Of a stretch of 64,000 nt of DNA, positions 12,401 through 27,300 are shown piece by piece. Under the pieces are notes generated by a model. That model worked only from the letters and a program-made list of their open reading frames with translations. It was not told where the DNA came from and ran no database searches. Location: assembly GCF_000002995.4 (NCBI RefSeq), contig NW_025062475.1:13362687-13426686 (forward strand), written 5' to 3'. Made by a program: the position numbers and the translations under genes. Origin of the DNA: Brugia malayi (Eukaryota; Nematoda; Chromadorea; Rhabditida; Onchocercidae). Positions within the stretch are counted from its first letter, which is position 1. Every line of letters starts with the position of its first letter.

Positions 12401-14600
12401 CCAGCTTTAGGCATAGCTTTCGGTTTTAATGCTTTCGGTATATCCAATTTTTTCTTTGGTAACAATTTGCTACCTTTAGCATTTAGTTGAAATGGTAAAG
12501 GAGGTGACAGTCCACCAGTGTTTTCTGATGATAGTGGCAGTGGTGGCGGTGGTGGTGGCGGTGGTGGCGGTGGTGGTGGTGGCGGTGGCGGTGGTGGTGG
12601 TGCTGGTGGTAGTGCTGGTGAAGTTGATGAAAGTACGTTTGGTAGCGTTGTACCAAGTATAGATGTTGCTGCAAAAAAAAAAAAAGAAAAAAAAAGTGAA
12701 ATTTTATAAAATTTAAATTTGTAAATGAGAAGTTAAACTAAATAAAATTCTTATGGAACTGAATTGAAAAGATTAAATTATTTCATTTATTTATAATTTC
12801 CAAAAATTACTGTAAAATTTCCAACAAATGAATAAAATTATTCAATTTTAGGATAATAATTCTTAAAAATACTACTTCTCTCTTTTTTTTTTTTTCAAAA
12901 TAAACAAATTAAAAAAAGTGAAAAAACGCAACGATTCAATGTGACATAAAATTTTCAAGCTTTTTTTTTTTTTTTAAACCGGAATATTCTTCCGTATTTC
13001 TCTCAACTATTCGACAAGAAAAAATAATGGTTTAATCATATCCAAATCTCAAAAAATTTTCAATGATTATTTAAATTTCAATGATTAATTATTAATCGAT
13101 CATTTGATACATTCATATTTAAATTGAATACATTTGCTCACCAGTAAAATCTTACAATCTCGTCTATTAAACTATTTTATCAATTTATTTTTTAATTAAA
13201 AAAAAAAAAAATTGTGATTTCAATTTCTTAAAAAATTAAAACAAGACAAAAGAAAAAAAAAAATTGCAACAATATTGAATCTACAAATAATACTTTACCA
13301 TTTACCTTCAATAATTTCATCCTTTTTGTCATTAATCTTTCCTCCAATTGTCATTTCCATTATCATTTCAGCATCATTCTTTTAAAAAAAAAAAAATAAA
13401 TAAAAAGTGTAATAAAATTTTAAAACAAAAAAATCAAAATTATAATTGTTTTATTTAAAAATAACAATGAAACAATGTTAAATTAAAAGTATTTCAAAAA
13501 AAAAAAAAAAAAAAATGACATAATAGCAATAAATAATTAAATTAAAAAAAATATTTCAATGATTAATTATTAAAACAATATTTAATTAAAAATATTTCAA
13601 TGTTAAATTAATAATTCATTTTAAAAAAAATTCAAAAAAAAAAAATTTTTTTTTAAATAAGAATAAAATAATTTACCGGATTACATTTAAGTAACAATGC
13701 TTCAACTAATTGCTCAACATTATTAGCATTTACTGAATCGGTTTTATTCTTTAATAAATTTATCAATTGTACAAGTGCATTATCCTTGTAGCATGAATCA
13801 TCCAATGTCTAAAATTTAATTTTAATAAATGCAAAAAAAAAAAATTTAATAATATTGTTGAGACAAAAAAAAAAAATGATAGTTTAGTATTATTATAAAT
13901 ACTGGATCAGGAATACTGGAATATTGTAATTTTATCTGAGGATTATTTTATTTTAAATTTGTGAAATAAAATTGAAAATTCTATCTGACAAAACATTTAA
14001 ATGAATGAGAAATGAAAAAAAAAAAAGGGAGGATTTGATTTGAAAAAATTAAATTAGTTAATTCTAGTAAATGAAAAAAAAAATATGAATATCAATTTAT
14101 CATCAGAAATTGATAAAATTTTAATGGAAATTTAATGATAAAATGATAAACGGTTAAATGCAGTAACTAAAAATGTTTAAATTTAAAGAACAAATTAATG
14201 CATGAGATAGCATCAAATAATTTTTATTTTCACAACATCCTTTAATATTATATAACTCTTTAAATTGAATCATTTTAAATTGAAATTTTATATGTATCAG
14301 TGGAATATTTTTAGTAATATTTTAATTCACAAACTTTTTAAATGGAATTTTCCATTATTTACTAGTTAATGAAATTTATTTTCTTTTACACAAACAATTT
14401 CACATTTGGATTAAATTTGTTAATTTAATTCTAAGCTACTCTTCATCTTCTATCAAAATATGTATATATAGAGTTCAAAATTTCATAACTGGTTTCTTTA
14501 TTTTTTTTTTTTTTTTTAATTTTTCTCAAAAATTTTTAAACAATTTATCAAATTTTTTTTTAATTGCAAATGTATTAATAAAGCTTAATATTAGCTATTG

Positions 14601-14631
<31 letters not shown>

Positions 14632-17600
14632 CATTAAATTTATTTTTTGTTTTTTCTTTTTGAATAATTTATGAAAAGATTGAAAAATTTAAATTAAAAA
14701 AAATATCAGTACATTATTATTCCAAGTTTGTGATGATTGAACCGTTTCTACAGAAGCCATCCGATAGCTGTCGTTGTCGTTGTCGTCGTCTTCTTCACTT
14801 TCTTCAGTGAATGAATTTGAATCTTCAGCTTCTGCAAATGATGATGACCGAGCTGCAAAAAGAAAAAAAAAAAAAAATGAAATTTTCTATTTTTAATCTT
14901 TTAAATTTCAATCATTTGAAGTGGAAAAAAAAATTTTTTTGTTAATTAAAATTAATTTTTTAAATTAAATGAAGAAAAAAAAAAGTGAAAATTTTGTTTT
15001 TATTTTTTAAAAAAAAATCACCTCTTATGCATATATCATCATTTTGATGATGGCCTGATTGCCAGTGTTCAATTTGTTCGCTTATTTCACGATCAAATTC
15101 ACCAAATGTTCCACTGCTCAACAATGCCCTGAAAAATGTTTCAAATTATTATTATTATTATTATTTTCTTCTTCTTTTTCTTTCCTAAATTTTATTCAGA
15201 TTTAGCATAAAATCACTGATAATAATAATTTAATAATAATATGTATTAATAATAATAATAATAACAATAATGATAAAATTAATAGAAATAATAGCGATTG
15301 ATAACAGTAACAGCAGTTGATAATAATAATAACAAGAGCAATAATAACAATAATAATAATAGTAATAATAATAAATATGTGTTTTTTTTTTTAAGATTAA
15401 TTAATTCACACTTTAATTTAACGAAAATTATCCCACGAATTGATTTTATCTGTTTTATTTTTTTCATATCTAAAGTTTATTTTTCCCATATTGTTGTAGC
15501 ACTGATATAGTTGGGCAGTTTTTAAGTGATAAAATTAATAAATGATAGTATGATTAATATGATTAAATATAAAAGCATAAATATACTTTGTAACATTGTA
15601 AGAGAAAAACAATCAAATTAAAGCAAAATTGTAATGCAAATAATTTCTATGATTTCTCTTGAATGATGAATTTCATGCTTTATCATGAGTAAATAAAAAT
15701 GTTATGAGTTGCTTTTTTATGAAAATTTGTTTATGAGAATAAGTAAACAAATAAATAAGTAAATAAATAAATAAATAAATGAACAGAACGCTCATTTCGG
15801 GATGAAATGATTTTTGATTTCCCGTGAATTGCTAGAAATTGTGCGCAATTCACCGTTCATCTTAACCGTATGACCTAATTTTTCGTTTAAAAAAAAAAAA
15901 AAAAAAAATCTTTCAGTTATCATTTACAAAGCTCAGAACTAGTCATTCTATACATTTTAACTAAATTAAAATCAAATATAATCAATAATTATCATATTGA
16001 TCTCATTTCAATTAATTATTTCAGATTTGATAATCTTAGAATTTGAATAAATAGATTAATCGATTAGAAAGTTTATTTTATTATTAAATTAACTCTAATA
16101 TATGCAAAGTTTATAGATGAGAAGTATGAGTAGTTAATAATGTGTAGGAAGTTTTACTGATATGATAAATTTGTAAAATTGCTGATAAAATTTACCGTTA
16201 TCTCACACTCTTATTATTTGCTATTTTAGTTTCAGTTTTTTTTTTTTCTTTTTTTTAAATTTTAATTAGCAAAATTTTTTATACCAAAATTTTCATCGCT
16301 TTGATGAGAAAAAAATATATTAATATATAGAATAATTGCAATGAAATACAAGTTACTAATGCAATTTTTTTTTTTTTTTTTTAATTTTTTAAATTCGCTG
16401 ATTAAATTAAAATCTGAAATGAATGCTAAATTTTTTTTTTTTTTTTTTATATTCAAAAGAAAAAGTTTCTGATCTAATGACACAACTGTTTGCCCATCGG
16501 ATAGGGGCAGAACATTGACCATTGTAGAAATGACCTATGACATAATTTAAATTGATCATTTAACTGCCTAATTCATTCGTTGTAATTCAAATATTCGTTT
16601 ACAAAAGTTTCAAATTTTTTCAATCTGAAAATCTGCCCTCTAATTAATTATTTTTATTTATCACTAATTTCTTTTTCTAGAAAATTAATTTTGTAACAGA
16701 ATTACAAACAGTCAATTCTTTTAGTATTATAAACAAATTTAATCAAAATGTTACAATTTTGGAACATAATTGTAAACTTTTTCTTTATTGATAAGAAATT
16801 ATTTGATAGCATTGATAAGATAAAAACTATATTACATTTTGTATGACACATGTCTGAATCACGTAAGTAATGATAAAAAAAAAAAAAAAATAGAAGATTG
16901 AAAAAAGTTTGTATAGCTCTCAGTTTTAAGCTTAAACCTATGTTCTAAGCATTCCACATTAGCATTTTTTTTTTTTTGTTATTTGACTTTTGCTATTATA
17001 TATAAAAAGGAAAAAAGAATGATTGGTATTTTTAGCTTCTGAAAATAGGAATGTGATATAAATTTGAAAAGCAATATGCAAAATAGCATTTTAAAAGCTA
17101 AGAAACGAATAAATGAATTGAAATAAGTGAATTGAGAAAATTTAAATTATTATTATTATAAGAAATGAAATGAAAGCTATCAAAATAGAAAGAATAATAA
17201 ATGAAATAATACTATTTTAATAAACATTTCATTCTATTTCATCTTCCATAAGCATTAAAAGTGTAAACTAAAAGTTAAAGTAAGCATATAACTCAGTTTA
17301 TTGCTTGACTATAGCGCAAAGCGCAAATGGAAATTAACCTAGCATAATAATAGTAATGGCAAAGAGAATTATCAATCGTTAATTAAGACATTTTTGTTAA
17401 TTTTAATAATGAGAAAATGAAATTATACTCGTTGGATTAACTTAGTGAATGTTTAGATTAGATTAATGGAATATATTAGAATTTGTAAATTAAAATAAAA
17501 TTAATTCAAGAAAACGAGAAGAATGAAAAAAAAAAAAAAGAAATTATTCATTCATCAGACAATAGCGCCTTTTATTATCTTTCATCAAATGATGGATCAA

Positions 17601-18282
17601 TGAATCGAATTATTTATTGGCTAGCATTTATCTCTTCCAATAAAATTAGTTAGTATAATTATAAAGAAAGCACTTCAAATATAATCAAATTAAAAATTAC
17701 TAATTCTAATTTTTGATAAATTACTTGGCAATATCTTTAATGAATGATCGATTTATCAGAAGAATGATTAGTTGATTATTTATTCGTTTAATGATTGATT
17801 TTCAAAATTTTAATAATTTTAAATAATTTGAATAAATTCCATTTTTTAATCCATTGTATTACTTATTAAACGAAAACATTGTTATTGAATAACTGGGATG
17901 AAATTAACGAATGAATTTAAAAGTGTAAAATGAAAATAGGAAGAATTTAAAACAATGAATGAAATATTTCAATGAAATGATGGAAATAAGATGAAATAAA
18001 AGGAAGATAAATTGCAAAATTCGAGAAAAAAAAACAAAGAAAATTGAAAAATTAAAAATGAAGAAAAAATTGAAAGAAAAAACAGTTAAAAAAAAGAAAA
18101 AATTATCTCACCAAAAAATGCAAATAATCATAAAATGCAATGCTAATTGCTAATAAAAAAGAAAAAAAAAAATCGAAAAACTATGAGATAATTTCGATAT
18201 GATAATTTCATTTTTAAAATAATATTTTGTTTATCATCAACAATCTATAAGCATAACTAAAGCTTAACAATGCTTAAAAAGT

Positions 18283-18318
<36 letters not shown>

Positions 18319-21300
18319 AGAGCTGAATAATTTGATCGAATTCATAAAAAATGTTCAAATCAAAAAAGTTACTTATTAATATGTGAAAAAAAAAAAAAAA
18401 ATTGAACTAAACTAGGCTAATTTTAGAAATAAAATATATATTTTGAATTAACTAAATAATATAAAATAGCTGCATTATAACAAAAAAAAAAAAAAATTTA
18501 AATAATTAAAATATTTCTAATAAAATTATTAAAACACAAAATTTTCATCCATTTAAATAAAATTATATGATATAGATCTCGAGAAATATATTATCAAACA
18601 ATTTGCATTTGTGAAATTCTCGAAGATAGTAAAAGTTTGACATTGTCATTGTACGAACATAAAAGCGCATAATGGCATAGGTTATAAGGATGACTAATAA
18701 CTCTCAAATGCATTTATATTCCTTTTTCATCATTTGTTTGCATAAATATAAAATGAAAAAATTGTGAGAGAAAAGAAAGAAAGAAAGAGAGAGAGAGAGA
18801 GGGAAAAAGAAAAAAAGAAAAAAAAATGTATGAAATGATTTATTTCTTCTCTTTATTTTAATATTTCAAATTTGTAAGCATATTGGATTATAGCTTTATA
18901 ACATATGACGTTAATAAATTTTTTACGTTAGCATTTGACGTTTAGCTAATAATTTTACGTGTAATTAATGTCATTCATAATTTATTCAATTATAGCATAA
19001 ATGCAACTAACATTATAAATAAAATAATTAATTTATACTAATAAAATGTTTGATTTTAATTAATTTTATTGTTTTCTTCGTTTTTTTTTTTTTCTGATCA
19101 AAATTTAATTTTGTAATTTTTTTTTTTTTTTTAATCACTTTTTTTAATCAAATAAATTATGATAACAAATCATATCTTAATTTATATAGTTTATTTTATT
19201 AATTGATTGTTTGCAGAGGGAGGGGGGGGGGGAAAAAAAAAAAAAATGAACAGATCAAAAATTTATTATGCCAGTTTTAAATTTAATATTCTAACATTTT
19301 TCCTCACCTCCTGCTGTTCACTAAATTGTGTCATATGAAATAAATATCCTTCACGCTTGCTTTCAGATTTCAATTTATTGCACAAACAAATTGAAATTTC
19401 ACTTCCTTCTCTTCAAATTTTGGCCTTGATTGAAATTTTTGAGCAAAATTTTGTTGCTATTTTATACAAAATGATTTCATGCTTTTCTATTTCTTTCTTT
19501 TCTTTCTTTTTTTTGCATTGAATTAGATGTTGTAAACGCTGTATTAACAACTGTATTCCTAATAAACAAATTTTTTAAATAGTTTAAATTTTTGAAATTC
19601 AATAATTAGTTGCTAATTTTGTTTAATATTCAAATCATTTCAATTATATTAATATTGCATTTGATATATGATACTACATTTATTTCAAATTATAAATCGT
19701 TCATAAAAATATTAAATAGGTCTTTTTTTTTTTTTTTTTTTTTAAATTTTCATTTCAAATTATAAAAATTGCTCATAAAAAATACAACTGAGATAAAATA
19801 TAAATTTAAAAAAAAAAAAAAGAAAAGTGTCATTTGTATTTATTAATAAAACGTTTCTTTGTGTCTGAATAGTGATGAAGTGACAAGTTTAAATCATTAA
19901 TACTTTGACAGATGAGGGATTAAATGCTATGACAGATGAGAATTAGACAGAGCATTTTTGACATGAATAATAGATGTCATCAATTTTGTCAGACAATGTC
20001 AACTGTTCATTTTTATATGAAATCATCCAAATTGTATAGTAAGAAAAATCTATCTATCAAATCACACTAATATATTTATTTATCAAAATTTTATAAATTT
20101 ATCACACTAATATATTTATTTATCAAATTTATAAATTTATCACACTAATATATTATTTATCAAAATTATAAATTTATCACACTAATATATTTATTTATCA
20201 AAATTTTATAAATTTATCACACTAATATATTTATTTATCAAAATTATAATTTATCACACTAATATATTTATTTATCAAATTTTATAATTTATCACACTAA
20301 TATATTTATTTATCAAATTTTATAATTTATCACACTAATATATTTATTTATCAAAATTTTATAAATTTACTATTTTCTCATTTTATAGCCAAAGATTTTA
20401 ATTATATTTTAGCTAATATAATTAGACTAATTATAGTTACCTGTAATTTTATGCATATTTATAATTATTATAAATGTCACATTTCCACTTTCTTTTTTTT
20501 TAAAAAAAAAATAAATCTTAAAGAAAAAAAAAAGAACGAATAAACAAACGAATATTAGCTAATTAATTTCTCAATGCAAATTAATTAAATGAATTTTTTT
20601 TGTTTTTTTTTTTTTTTTTTTTTTTTTTGCAAATTAAAAATAAAAAGATTTTATGTAAATTTATAATAATTTTTCATTTGTTTTTGGAAAATTTAATAAA
20701 TTTTTAACAAAAATCTTTATAACATAAAATAAAATTATTTTTAATATATATTTTTGTAGTAAAGGGCAAAATGAGTTATCTCTTATAAGCCGTACTGATT
20801 TTTTTTTTTTAAAAAAAAGATGAAATGTTAAAGTAATTGTTGTTTTGTTAGCATAGTTGACAAAAGGGTGACACAAATGATTAGTCATAGAATAAATCTA
20901 ATCATTTTGCATTAACATTGTTATCAGTATCGATTTAACACTAAGTTCTTTAGCTATCTTTCAACCAATCAAATATTTTTAGCAATGAATGTTATCGTTT
21001 TCCAAAGGTAATTTTGATAAATTTAGTAAAATTTTTTTAGCAATAAAATGAAAATGAGCTAATCTGGAAAAAAAATGAAGAAATAACAATTATATTTTAA
21101 AGTAATTAATTAAAATAATCAATGTTTTAAGGAAAAATAAGAATATTAACAAATTGGATGAATTTTTTTTTTTTGATAATTTTGATAAATTTAGTAAAAT
21201 TTTCGGGCATTTTTTCAATAAAAAAATTTTTCTTCAATTTTAGCAAAATTTTCTAGCATTTTTTTAAAATTTCCTTTCAATTTTCACTAATTATGATATT

Positions 21301-24300
21301 ATAAAAATAAATTTAATGTAAGAGTTGGTCTGTCAAAGTGATCAAAATGATATCAGTAAAGTCAACAAATCATAAAGCGAAATGTATGCACAAATATTTG
21401 TCGATTAGCTTTCACGCTTATCACTTTTAAATAAGTGACAAACAAATATTTTATGAATGCTTTGATTGGGTTTTGTGAAAAGTATGAATAATATGAAATG
21501 TGTACATATTGAAAGATAGATCAATCGATTAGCTGAAAAACTACGATTATCTTTCAAAGTATTACTTTGTACTTTGTAATACTTTGAAAAAATGAGTAAA
21601 ATTATTCATAAAAATTAAATTTTACTAATCAAATAGTTTTAGAAAAAAAAAATTAATAAAATTGATGTCAATATAACTAATTATTTATGAATCAAATGTG
21701 CAAATATTTCTTTTTATTGAAAAATTAAAAATGATTAAATTGAAAAGTAACATTTGCAGAAGGCTTAAATAGCATTCATCGAAACATTTCGTTTAAATAA
21801 CCGACAACTTCTGATAATTAAAATTACTAAAATTAATTAAGGTGAATGATTAATAAAGCAGCGCGAAGTGAAATTAAAATTTTGTTAATCACTATCTGCA
21901 AAAAGTGAAATTTAAATAAGTTTGAATTTAATCAAGACATGCATGCATCATTCGCTGGAAAGAAGCAAAGTAATAAATAGTATATTTTAAGAAATGAAAA
22001 TATTTTCTGTTAAACAAATCAAAATTATTTAAGAAAATTATTATTTTTTTCTTCTTTCGTGTTTGTAAATTAATTAATTTAAATTGATAAAATTTAAATT
22101 AATTTAAATTGATAGAAAAATAGCATAAAAGTTTATTGTTTATCAAATAGATTGGTTGACAATAATGGAAAAGGAAAAGGGTAATTCAGGAAATGCTAAA
22201 ACCGGAAATGCATATTATTAATTTTAATTACTAACTATAGTAGTACCATCAAGTTATTTATTGTTTACAGCAACAGATTGAGTGCTCTTAGGAAAACATA
22301 AAATTTATGATTGATTTATTTTTGAGAAAAAATAGTATCATAGTTTGAGAGATTAAAAACGACGAATGAATTTGGCACTGAGATGGAAGGAAAAAAAATG
22401 AAATAAAAATACATATAAAGAGAGTAATGATTAGAATTGAATGCGACATTAGCGCTTCGAATTTACATTGTTGAAAATGGCGACAAAGTGATTATAAATG
22501 GAATAAAATATCTTTTAAAAATTTTCAAAATGTAAAATTTGTGGGAGAAAAAAAAAGTTATTACTTTTAATTAAGAAAGAAAAAAAAGAGACTATCTTAT
22601 ATGTTTGAAAAATAGCAATTAAGTTAATTTCATTTAATTTCAACTAGCATTTATAATAATTAAATTTTTTCTCATCTATTTTCTTTCCAGATATTTTAAT
22701 TAATTTGAGAAAAATGCAATAAGATAATTTCAAAATTATTATTAAAGATGTTTTTTTTTTAAAAAAAAAAAAAAAAAATAAAATTACCAAGTCAATTTGA
22801 AGTTACTTACTTTTACAGAAAAACAAACAATTTATTTCATTCATTAATTCGTTAAAAAAAAAAAATCTAAATATAGCAAATATAGCAAAATTAATAGTTA
22901 GAAGCATTTCAAACTTTTCTCACCTGAAATTAAAATGAAATCAGAAAAAGAAAAAAAGGAAAGGTTATATCAAAGATAGAAATTAAAGGGAAAAAAAAGT
23001 AGAAGAATAAATGATAATTATGAAAAAAAAAAAAAAAGGGAGAGAAAGGACAGGTAAAAGAATATTATACCTTATTTGGTTGACACGTTCGCTGACATTC
23101 AATTCTGAAATTATTCAAATTAGAATGCATAAATAATTATATCCATATATCATGATACTTTCATATAAGAAGATTATCATTTACAATTCCAAGGTCATAC
23201 CTATCTATATTATAAAGTAAATAAAATGCTCAGATTATTTTAAATTACAAAACAAATAAAAATAAAAATTCTAATTAATAAAATTTGCTTTTTGCAAGTA
23301 GCGCAAAATTTTATCGGTCAGAAAATTTTAGATGGAAAAATTGTTTCTGCAAAAAATAATAATTAATTTTTGTAATTTTTATTTTAAAAATAATAATTAT
23401 TAATTTTATCTTTTCTGAATAATTTCCAATAAAAAAATGTGTAATTTTTTTTTTGTTGAGATTTATTTCTTGTAATTTTATCAAAGTTATAAAATAATAC
23501 AATATAATTTAGTTAGCTATGGCTTATTTATAATTTTAATTATTTTTAATTAGTATAATTGTATAATAAATTTTGATTGAAAGAATTTATTACGAATTTC
23601 ATCTGAGATTCACCAAATTACTTTATGCATTTTAAAATAAACATACAAAGGAAAAAACAAAAACAAAAAGATTATCACAAGAGTTATCAGTTATAATAAT
23701 CACTGATAATAAAAGCTAAAATTTTATTGTACATTTCAAATAAAAATTATTTCGTTAAAATTATTAATGATAATCAATTCTCGATAACATAAATATTTTG
23801 CAGCGTACGTGTACGTAAAGTACATCAAATATTCATTTTAATGTTTTCAAAAAGAGAAAAGCAAAAAGAAAAAAGAAAATGTCACTAACAAAATGCAACA
23901 TTTAATGCAATACGTACAAAAAAGTTTTTTTAACAAAAAAAAAATTTCCGTCAAATATTTTATTTCATTTCAAAAAAAAAATGAAATTAAATGAAGTACC
24001 ATTGATTTAGATTTAAATAATTTGAGTAAAAATAGAAAGGAAGAAAAAATTAAAATTTTGAATTGGAATTAACTTATCACTAGAAACAGACAAAACATAA
24101 AGAATGGAATATATACGCTGCCACGTGTGAAAAAAACGTGTAAAAAAACGTGGTAACATGAAAGTAAAATTAATTTAAGTATAACAGAAGTAGAAAATCA
24201 ATGAGTAAAAGTTAATTAAATTTTTTATAAGTAGAGGAAAAATAAAGCACTGAAAGTAAAGTATCAAAGTGATGTATTATACCAATAGCGCTTTTAAAAT

Positions 24301-27300
24301 GGAATGGCGGAATTGTCTGAAGTAAAATACATCAGAATTAAGTTTTTTTTTGAAATATTAAATTCGAATTTTCAATAAACGAAATGAAAAAAAAAAAATT
24401 AAACGAGGAAATAAAATGGAATAATAATATGAAATGATTAGTTGTTTTGATAATTTTTGTGATAAATATTATAAATCATAAATTATAGAAATTCTATTTT
24501 TTTTTTTTTTTTTTTGTTTGAAATGATTTAAATTCTTTGACAATTTCTTCTCAAAAAAAAAAAGAAAATGCAAATTTTCTAAATTTTTTAATCAAAAAAA
24601 AAAAAAAAAAAAAAAAGTTCCTACTAATTACTATCGCTTATTCTTTCCAATAAACAAAGCGCTGACATTTTGCGCTTGTTTATACATTAAGAGATTATAA
24701 GCTTTTTTCATTGTTAAAAATGAAAATAAATTCAAAAATTTGCTTAATAGCATTTTTGTTGATAAATAAATTCCTTCGTCTAAAAAAATCTAATTTGAAA
24801 ATGAATATTTTTAATTTCACTTAACCAAAAAATAATTTATTTCTGAATTAATTTGCTTCTTTTTTCCAATAATTTTATAATAATTAAATTCAAATGATAA
24901 ATTTAATTTTTTTTAAATTTTACAAAAAATTTGAATCATTTTAGGATATTAAACTAGTTTATGAAATAAATTAACACGTATAATACGTGAAATGATAAGT
25001 GCAAAATTATGAAGAATTTCCAATGTAAAAATTAAGAATTCCAAAAAAAAAAGAAAAGCAAATAATATTAGAAGTGAATGCAAACTTAATCATTTTTTCT
25101 ACACGTTCATGTTGACGTAACGTACCTATTTCACGGCTCTAAAATATATTTCATAAAATTTAAATATTAAATTATCAAAAAAAAAAGTATGTGTACAGCA
25201 TTTGATTGCCAAAATTAAATTTCTTTTATTGAAATTAGTAACTTTCTTTCATTTCAATATAGCATTTCTTCGTCTTTTTCTTTCTTTTTGCTTTTTGTTT
25301 TTTTTTTTTTTTAATTTAACAAATTTCAAATGTGCGTCTAATTGAAATAAAAAATATTAGTGCAATCATAGAATAAAATTTAAAATTGGTCAATTTTAAA
25401 AAATATAATAATTCATTTAATTAGGTTTTAATTAGGTATTTATTAAAGATATCTACAATGAGTATTAAAAGTGAACGAATTTAAAAGAATTTTGTTAAAT
25501 TCATTTGAAAAAATCACCGAAACGATAATATTTCATTTGAGAGTATTTTTAAAAAATTGAAATTTATAATAAAAAATATTGAGATATGAAGTTGAACAAT
25601 AAAATCAAAAGCAAATTTATCAATTATGAAAAAAAAAAAAAAAAAATGAATCAAAAATGCATAAGGCAAAATTCCATTTGTACTGAGTCATTTCCGCTTC
25701 AGTTCAATTTAATTAACAAATCATTAACTCAATGAAATGTTCTGTTAACAATACTGATAAGAATAGCTTAATTTTTCATCAGTGATAAAGAAGATTAGCA
25801 TTTCTAAACCTTATTTAAAAGTTAATTTGTGTAAAAAGCTTTTCAAAATGTTTTAAAATTTCTTTCAAACATTAAAAGTGAATGATTATAAGCGCAATTT
25901 TTACCTATTCACAATAGAAAAATGAAATTTTCAGAGAGAGAGAGAGAGAGAGAAAAAAAAAGTTTTCAAAATTGAAATCAATGATATGATAAATAATAAT
26001 TATCAATATTGATTCAACAAAAGAAAAAAAAAAAGGAAATAATATTTTTTTTTTGGCGTTCTTAGCAAGTATTAATGAGGATTGATGACTAAGTGAAAAA
26101 GAATTTAGGTGTAAAATTTGAATGAAAGCTTTTCATATGGCGGAAAGATCAATTGAAAAAAAGAAAGAAAAAAAAAATGTGGGAAACTAACATTAAAATA
26201 TATTGCATTTTATGACATTAAAATTAAATAAAATTGACAAATATTTAGAAATTTTCAAGCATTCAAAAGTTTTTTTTTTTTTTTTGTAAACAAACATTAA
26301 AATTTTAATTAAAATGATTAGTTATTAGTACATTCTAACAAATCACTAAATCTTTTAATTTTTTTTTTTTTTTTTGTTTTAAAAATTTGATTTTTAAAAT
26401 TTTAATTTTTAAGCAAAACAAAATGAAATATTTGATGTTAATATGAATTTGCTTCAATTCATTAACAAATTTTTTAATTTTGTTAATATTTTTCTACATT
26501 CTGTTGTACGATAAAAATTAGTTCATTAAAAAGTTGAAATTTTAAAATTAATTATTCCATTTTTTTTTTTTTAATTTTATACCTAAAATATTTACTTGAA
26601 TTTTTGTTCTTTTTTTCTTGTTAAAGTGAATGTTGTAAAGTTAGTTTAAAGTTTCGAATTTTAAAATGTATCATTCCGGAAATGATAACAATCATGCAAA
26701 TATTCATTTTATCAACGTTTATAATTTAAAAAATTTTTATTTTTCAAATTAGTTTTATTCAAATTAAGCATATATTATTATTATTGTTGTATAATAGAAA
26801 TTTTCTTAAGATCAATTGAAATTGACATTGAATTAATATAAATTTGAAGAATGAATTTATAACTTTTATTGAAATAGTAGCAATTAGATGGAAGAATTCA
26901 ACAAGAATTGAAAACGATTTGTTAAATTTTCAACAATTGATGAATGATTGAAATGCACTCTTGACCGCATTTATTAATTTATTGGTTTTATATTTCGAAT
27001 AATTTTCATATTTCATTTCTCAAGTATAATCTTTTGGATTAAAATAATAACGCCAGCAGTTTAACGGATCATTTTTCAAATTTTATTACTATAAAAAATA
27101 AGCAAATACAAATAGAGGCGATAAATTTTACGTGAATCCTACGTGAATTACTACTTTAGCAAGTCTGCAAGTTACAATTAAAAATTACGAATTAAGTAAT
27201 AATTAGTGTTTTTTTTTTTTTTTTGAATTTAAAAGGATATTAGAAGGATAAGTTATGATAATTGAAAGCAGCATTTTTAGTGATTGCTTATCATTATTTA

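Larger units (their letters stand above)
8541..12668 (-). other. exons encoding formin FH1 and FH2 domains
   Basis: Nine exons. The first (12668-12355) encodes 20 consecutive prolines (residues 300-319), a profilin-actin docking FH1, then MKQIQWTKIPVEK, the start of FH2. Later exons carry IHNVWMSSARL (lasso and linker), KRSFNVSIFLKQFK (knob), LPDNEEIEILRGFSGD, the post-region GNFLNANATFGNAAGFKL, and YFCEDEKHFKIEECF at the end of the coiled-coil. The order matches a complete FH2. The sequence past 9923 stays open for 13 codons after the inferred donor, but the spliced version restores the family match (FIAMQDREC), so that extension is read as intron. Confidence 0.93.
15129..23070 (-). other. 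formin intron 4, about 7.9 kb
   Basis: The longest intron of the window. It joins phase 2 exon 23104-23071 to exon 15128-15022 (QI-R-ALLSSG). It holds a 39-bp tandem array (20061-20369), GA-rich tracts at about 18289-18316, long homopolymer runs, a 13-nt exon-like piece at 19308-19320 and two AG|GT zero-length exon candidates at 20441/20440 and 22924/22923. The open frame at 16262-16522 is not linked to the gene by usable splice sites. No nested gene was recognised. Confidence 0.75.

Noticed and set aside
12518..12709. Plus-strand poly-glycine and minus-strand poly-histidine frames
   Set aside because: Both are shadows of the FH1 polyproline tract, whose frame is fixed by upstream and downstream exons.
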